NCBI RefSeq assembly: GCF_014898055.3
Contig: NW_023600993.1
Location: 13,556,714-13,620,713 of the forward strand
Direction: 5' to 3'
Origin: Talpa occidentalis
Lineage: Eukaryota > Chordata > Mammalia > Eulipotyphla > Talpidae
DNA length: 64,000 nt
In this document: positions 58,323 through 64,000 of the stretch, piece after piece
Layout of the letters: every line of letters begins with the position of its first letter
How positions within the stretch are numbered: the first letter of the stretch is position 1
Made by a program: the position numbers and the translations under genes
Notes under the pieces: generated by a model
Databases searched by the model: none
Seen by the model: the letters and a program-made list of their open reading frames with translations, nothing else
What the model was told of the DNA's origin: nothing

Positions 58323-61246
58323 ACACAGGATTTCTTCTCAGGAAATGCAAAGAGCAGAACAGTCAAATGCTAGAGTACAGCATAAGCACTTTATGAAAAA
58401 GATTTCGTATTTCAAAACACCTCTTTGATTAACAAGGAAGCCTTATACTAGCAAAAGCATAATGATGGCAAACTAATTTATTTTCAATTCTCAGAATACA
58501 AGTTAAGAATAAAAACTACTTGAGCTCAGAATAATCTTATCAGCAAGGTAAAGCATTCCCAAAGCTTTTGGTAAAGGCATCTTTTTAAAACAATGTCAGA
58601 GAACAACCACAGAAAAAAAGCTACATTCACAAACTTGAAGAATCCAACAAATCATAATAAAAATACCACAACAAACAGATGTCTCTTTTTTCCACAAATT
58701 ACATATATAATTTCTAAACTGCTAAAATATGCTAAAGTAGATATCAACATCTATGACTGTAGCACAGATTAAAACTTCATATAATAAATTTAATCTTCTG
58801 TTCATTTAAAAAGATTAGTAGAATACATAATAATAATAGTTTCAATCCCCTAAATTTAAACACATACAAGGTGCTACACTTAGATGTACAAGAAAAATTT
58901 ATAAATATCCAAGTTTAATGGTATTAAAATATTATCTTTAAAAATCAAGTATATGCACAGATAATTTTACCAAGCTGTATCAGCGATATTTAAAAAATAC
59001 TCCTGACTATTATACTGCAAAATAGGGTGATATTTTAAGACTAGAACTTGGTTTTTGGAAATTACCCCTAGCGGAGGAGCAGGAGAAATATATATGAAGG
59101 ATCAAAGAGGTCTTAAATTATTTTCCTTGAATAAATAATTGTCTGCCTGCCTTTTCTTCTCCCAGAATATTCAATTTTCTCCCTCTGATTGGGTAAGATC
59201 AAAGTAAGAAAGCCTATAATCTTTAAAACTAGTAGTTTCAGTAGGTAAAGGTTTTAAAGTTGGTTTAAGCTATGAGTGGACTTAGGAGAAGGAAGGAGGA
59301 GGTGGAGGTTCATAATTGTTTATACTTGTAAAGGACTAATTATTCGTTTTACCACTAAGCCAGGTAAATGAACAAAAGGAGGTGGTGACATTGAGAAGGC
59401 CATAACGGTGGTTACTTTTGCAAACCATGCCAACTTAGTGGATGGATGTTTCACTATTTAAAGATTCCAAACTCCATCTCTATAATTCTTTAATAAGAAA
59501 CCCACTGTAGGTTGATTTCACCTGAGCAGGGTTTAGTTTTGTTTTTCTAAAGTTTCAAGATGATATTGTCACTCTAAATCCCACAACTCTGTTCTAGAAA
59601 TGCCTAGACCCTGCCAACAAAAACTGTCACACAAATTCCCAATTTGGTTATTCAAGAATGCTGTAAAAGCTGGCTAAATGTGGTGGGAAAAATTACCTGA
59701 AGGTATGGATACTCCTGTGCATATTATCTTTCCCATATTGGGGTAGCTTTTGCAGGCTGCTTCGAAAGGAGCCTACCTCTTCAAGCAAATAAAGGAAATT
59801 GCCACAACAGTGAAATAAAACTAAAAACCAGCAATTAATAAGGAATGGACCACTCATTGAAAAAAACTCCGAATTGATACCACAAGATTCTTTTTTTTAA
59901 TTTTCAAGGGTCTGCATTTTACCAATAGTAAGCTTCACTGGCACCATTAAGATGTCTAACTTACTAAAATGTTAACTCACTTTGAAAGCACAAACACATA
60001 AAGATCCACACATAATCATTCAAATCTAGTATTAAAAAGTTGAACCTCTTCATTGAAAAGTTTATCATTGACTTTTAACCACTATCTTTTGAGTTCACTT
60101 CCAATCCACTCAAGTGAGTTAGCGGTATCTTGAAAACAGCATAACCACTAATTACAGACTGTCAGTCTATTTTCAATTACCAAACTGTGTATTTTCTCCC
60201 GAGAACTGAGGCTCACTTTGGACCTTCTGGAAGCTCTTCCATCTGTGACTTCTAAAATTTAGCACTCCTCTACCCTTTCCCTACTTTGCTTATTCTTCCC
60301 AAATGTTTTAAATAATGCTCCCTCTAGCCAATGTCTAATTAAGAGAAATTCCTACAGATCAGTCCTCAGCTCTTTTTTTCTTTCTTTGGATTTCTTATTT
60401 GTCTCAAAGTTTGAGGTGACCTCTCTCAGAATGACCCTCAGATCTCTAACTCATGCCTTTCAAACTGAAGGCTCTCACTTTCAGCTTTCTGTCACACAGA
60501 TTCATTTAGAGGAACTGAGCAGGGCAGATTCGCTGCTCTCTGATTTCACTTTTACCAATTATCACACCACACTTGGCAAAATCTGTTTTTAAGACACTTT
60601 TAAAACTGTCCATTTTTAACATCCTTGTTATTGTCATTTAAGAACTTCCAAGTCATTCCTACATTTATTTAACAATCTTTATAGTTTTTATTGATTTCGA
60701 GGAAGTATTTTTGATTAAAAGTATACTCCTAACAAAACTATGCAGACAATGAAGATGATTACTGATTAAGGGGGGGAGAAGGGATGAATAGGCTGAACAC
60801 AGAGGGTTTCTGTGAAAATACTTTATATGTTACTATAAAGAGGATATGTTTTATCACACATTTGTCCAAACCAACAGAATGCACAGCACCAAGAGTCCTA
60901 TTAGGGACTATGGAGTTCAGGTGATTATGAGAAGCTCCATGTACGTTCATCTGTTGTGACAAATGTACCACTCTGGTGAGGGGGTGTTGAAAATGGGAGA
61001 GGCTACTCACCTGTGGAGGCAAGGGTTAGATGGGAAATCTCTGTGCTTCCTTTTTAATTTTGGTGTGAAACTACAATTGCACCATCCCAAAAAACTCTTT
61101 TTGGTTTTTTTTTTTAAAGACTTTAAAACAAGACCAAGATTTGAATCTACCCAAATCAATGTAGATTCAAATTATTACACTGAACTAATGAACGGACTGA
61201 GCTGGTTTACTGACTACCATCAGTAAACTCTCTGCACTTGGTTCTT

Positions 61247-61638
61247 TTTTTTTTTTTAAAATAATACATTTTATTTTTATATTCCCCATACAATTGCAAC
61301 CCCCCCATTCTGACCCCAATCCCTCCCCTCCTGCCCCCCACCCCCCAAAAAGTGTCTCTGGTTCATAGTTTTTTGTTGATTTTGATTTTCACTTTCTTAT
61401 AGTTATTCATTTTCCTGGTCCCTTATTTAAGTTTTCTAGATTCCTGCTATGAGTGAGACCATCCGGTATTTTTCTTTTTCTTTCTGGCTTATTTCGCTGA
61501 GCATGATCCCTTCCAGCGCCATCCATGTTGCTGCAAATTGCATGTGTTTATCTTTTTTGAATGCTGAGTAATATCCAAATGCCCAAAAATAGATGACTGG
61601 ATCAAGAAGATGTGGTACATATATACCATGGAATATTA
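61247..61638 (-). mobile_element. twin-primed (5'-inverted) L1 insertion
   Basis: A 17-bp duplication, CTCTGCACTTGGTTCTT, lies at 61230-61246 and 61639-61655. From poly(T) to about 61574 the sequence is the L1 3' end on the minus strand (readable [19 protein letters not shown] and RMVSLIAGI). From 61575 to 61638 the next upstream L1 segment appears on the plus strand (CCAAATGCCCAAAAATAGAT to ATACCATGGAATATTA). This is the classic inversion made by twin priming. Confidence 0.93.
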
Positions 61639-61808
61639 CTCTGCACTTGGTTCTTATGGAAATTTTGATTAGGGTCATAATGAAAGAAAATGTGGAAGAA
61701 AGGAATTTTAATAAAGATTTTACAGAAAGAGAGGTAAAAGAACACCTTCTGAAGTTCCACTAAAGAAAAATTCAGGTACTACAATAATAAGGGACAATAA
61801 AACAATTT

Positions 61809-62069
61809 TTTAAAGATTTATTTATTTATACAAAAACTGGGGTACAGGCCAGAGGTGCAGGAGGGTGAGAAAATTCACCAGAGACAGAGCGGGGAATTGA
61901 AGAGGCAGATGACAGGAAACACTGCTGAGGGCAACAGCAGGCAAGACAGAAGAGGTCTGCCACACTATGTGGGTATCTCCCTGGCTGGCCAGGAATGGAA
62001 TCCATGCTGCAAAGGCTGTGGACAGCTTCACAGCACTGTGCTCAACCTGCTGTGCCACCAGGGAGGCCC
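61809..62069 (-). repeat. tRNA-derived SINE, older long type
   Basis: AATAAAACAATTT (61796-61808) and AATAAGACAATTT (62070-62082) flank it. The body is diverged ('gagggcaacagcaggcaagacag'), with a plain AAATAAATAAATCTTT tail. Confidence 0.9.
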
Positions 62070-62184
62070 AATAAGACAATTTCATCCATAACAACTCAGG
62101 ACAGGAAGGAGTAAGGCAGATGGAAGAAAGCAATTTTTGATTAATATAAGTAAAGGAGCTGAAATAGGTAAAAGAAAACCAGTT

Positions 62185-62480
62185 CATTCATCTGTGGGTT
62201 ATTCATTGAACTGTGTCTCTGCCAGGCAAAAGGTACACAAATGGTCCTGCCTCAGGAAGCTTACATTTTAAAGCAAGGAGACAAACACTAAACAGGAAAG
62301 AATACTTGGGGCTACATATGGATGAATGCTGTGGGGTTACATGTGGGTGAGTGCTATGAAGGAATCAAAAAGAGGCAGAAAACAGAGATATGTGGGCAGG
62401 TGCAGAGTTTAGAACTGGTTTGGCACCCCTGGGCAAGGTCAGGTTAACAAAATGACCTTGGTCATCATGGTGAAGAATTT
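62185..62480 (-). repeat. L2 LINE 3'-region relic
   Basis: 'ttattcattgaactgtgtctctgccaggc', 'ctgcctcaggaagcttacattttaaagc' and 'gagacaaacactaaacagg' follow the antisense L2 order. It is diverged. Confidence 0.5.
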
Positions 62481-63625
62481 GGATTTTATTAGTTATTATC
62501 TTCAACAGAACAAATTCACCTGTCACCCAAATCTAAATTCACTTCTATGTGAGAAACAATCCTAAAGATCATAACAGGACAGCATCGTTTTATATCAACT
62601 TCAGTTAACTATTTTTAATTATTACCAATTTCTTCTCCAAAAAGTCATGTACTGCCTTCTAGTTTGAAATCTCTATGATATGGTAACATAAAGAAGAGAA
62701 CATTTGAGACAAAAACAAAATCATAAGTGGCAAAAATGGCGTAGGCAGGATTTTCTGAATGTCTGCAATTTTTTTTAAAGTTGGTTACTAAATATTTTAT
62801 ACATTATGATAGAAAGAAAGCTTTGAAACAGATATTATATAAAAAGGCAAAGATACATTAAGTAATTATCTGAACACTATAAAAGCAGTAAGTAAAAAGT
62901 CATATAAAATTGAAGCTAGAAACTCTGGCAATAGGTAACAAAATGCCATTTTACAAAAGATCTAATAGAAAAAATGTTCTTTCATCATGAGCAACATTCC
63001 AATCTCTTACAAGCTTGTGAAAATAAGTAGTCATAGTGAGATTAATTTTTAACGTTAAATCTTGCTACATCTTGATATACAGTTGTGTTCAGCTTGAAAT
63101 AAAGTAACTTCATTAAATTGATTATTAAAAGTTACAAACTCAAAGTGAATAATCACAAACAGGTAAGCAGACATTTTTGGTTTTTTAATGAACTTACAGG
63201 TAATGTGTCAATTATTTATTAATATCCTATCTTCAAAAGATCTCTAATTTAAGGAGTAATTTCTGTATATGACCTAACATAATAGCTCAAAGAGAAAATG
63301 TCATACTTCCTATGCTGTTGTCTATTTGAAAAATATAAACAGTTAAAAGTTTTAATCATATAGAAAATATGCCTAAGATTTTGACTTTATGTATGCAAAA
63401 TAGTTCCTTTTTTCTGTCCTCCCCCACTTTCTTTGACCACCCATGAAAATAAATCGAAGCAGTTTTCTTTCTAACATTCCTATTATTTGACAACTTTTGC
63501 TAATTGCTTCCAGGATTCTCAATCATCTAACTCAGTGATACACTGTTTTTTACAAATCTTAAAATTCAGATTTGAAAAATTAAATATGTATTTGTTTACT
63601 TAGGGAATCTATAAAAGAATTTAAG

Positions 63626-63626
<1 letters not shown>

Positions 63627-63657
<31 letters not shown>
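63627..63657 (+). repeat. (AC)15 microsatellite
   Basis: This is an uninterrupted AC dinucleotide tract of 31 bases. Confidence 0.97.
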
Positions 63658-63659
<2 letters not shown>

Positions 63660-64000
63660 ACTTTTACATGGGGAAACCACTGATTAAGTCCAGTGTCTGA
63701 TTGCTTACAAAATGAGTCATTCAGTCACCACAAATTCCCTTGTGGGAAGAATGTGTAAAAGGCTTCAAATACATGGAGACCCCCAGGAAAGACATATATT
63801 AAAATAAACAAACATATTAGAAAGGTGATGATTCTTCAAGTAAATATGACAACCCCATTAAAATGTAACACACTTTTTTTTTCCCTGAAAAAAGGAAATC
63901 TAAGAAGATGAAATAGATGCTTTATATAAAATATTTACATATACAATGCACAAAACCCACTATGGTTAGTAACCTTTATGGCTTTGAAGAACTACATATT

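Larger units (their letters stand above)
1..64000 (-). other. TBC1D5: TBC1D5 gene body (internal segment, five coding exons plus introns)
   Basis: The whole window is read as an internal part of TBC1D5, transcribed from high to low coordinates. Five exons at 22205-22136, 5055-4947, 3527-3438, 3334-3260 and 2162-2095 all have AG acceptors and GT donors, agree in phase and join into one continuous reading frame that I recognise as human-like TBC1D5 residues about 33-170. The protein is a TBC-domain GTPase-activating protein for Rab7 that binds retromer (VPS29/VPS35) and LC3-family proteins, and acts on endosomes and autophagosomes (family knowledge). The initiator-methionine exon and the remaining TBC exons are not in the window. 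No second gene was found within the introns. That 22206-64000 is all intron is inferred from the missing upstream coding exon; non-coding 5' exons could be present unrecognised. Confidence 0.9.
22206..64000 (-). other. TBC1D5: TBC1D5 5'-side intronic sequence, at least 41.8 kb
   Basis: No exon encoding the expected start-Met segment was found above 22205, so the remainder of the window is read as one large 5' intron, possibly with unrecognised non-coding exons. Repeats are listed separately. Larger stretches with nothing else recognised are 23210-26200, 35700-39800, 40450-43200, 47000-51050, 58330-61220 and 62500-64000. Confidence 0.75.

Noticed and set aside
60235..60560. L2-like wording (gatcagtcctcagctc .. 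ccctcagatctctaactcatg)
   Set aside because: Similarity to the L2 body is too weak by eye to call.

Overview
This is placental-mammal intronic DNA: AT-rich, non-bacterial, full of SINEs, L1 and L2 LINEs, MIRs and one MaLR LTR. The dominant SINE is a tRNA-derived family that is not Alu, B1/B2, bovine, carnivore or equine type. A laurasiatherian host such as a bat or pangolin is my guess, but I cannot name the species or the SINE family from the sequence.

The window lies inside one protein-coding gene on the minus strand, TBC1D5, a Rab7 GTPase-activating protein that works with retromer and autophagy factors. Five short coding exons can be read at base resolution. In transcript order they are 22205-22136, 5055-4947, 3527-3438, 3334-3260 and 2162-2095. 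They join in one frame (70, 109, 90, 75 and 68 nt) and cover about residues 33 to 170 in human numbering. They encode the N-terminal linker, the LC3-interacting WEEL motif, the start of the TBC domain, the VPS29-binding Pro-Leu loop and the catalytic IxxDxxR arginine finger. The start codon exon must lie above 64000 and the rest of the TBC domain below position 1.

Region by region. 1-5055 is the exon-dense end: four exons with short introns, one of only 103 nt. 5056-22135 is a 17-kb intron holding a striking 132-bp inverted repeat (7562-8340), MIR and L2 relics, an MLT1-like LTR and two SINEs. 22206-64000 is at least 41.8 kb of the next intron. It contains a decayed near-full-length L1 (about 27155-32170) with a SINE and a poly(A)-only insertion nested in it, several other old L1 pieces, four clear L2 pieces, a 5'-truncated young L1 with perfect target-site duplications (54492-55423), a twin-primed (5'-inverted) L1 (61247-61638) and most of the SINEs.

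No other gene, RNA gene, CRISPR array or bacterial element is supported. Apart from the exons, the open reading frames in the window are chance ORFs or lie in repeats. The best candidates for something undescribed are the 780-bp inverted-repeat structure at 7560-8342 and the SINE family, which shows several 5' heads and 3' tails.
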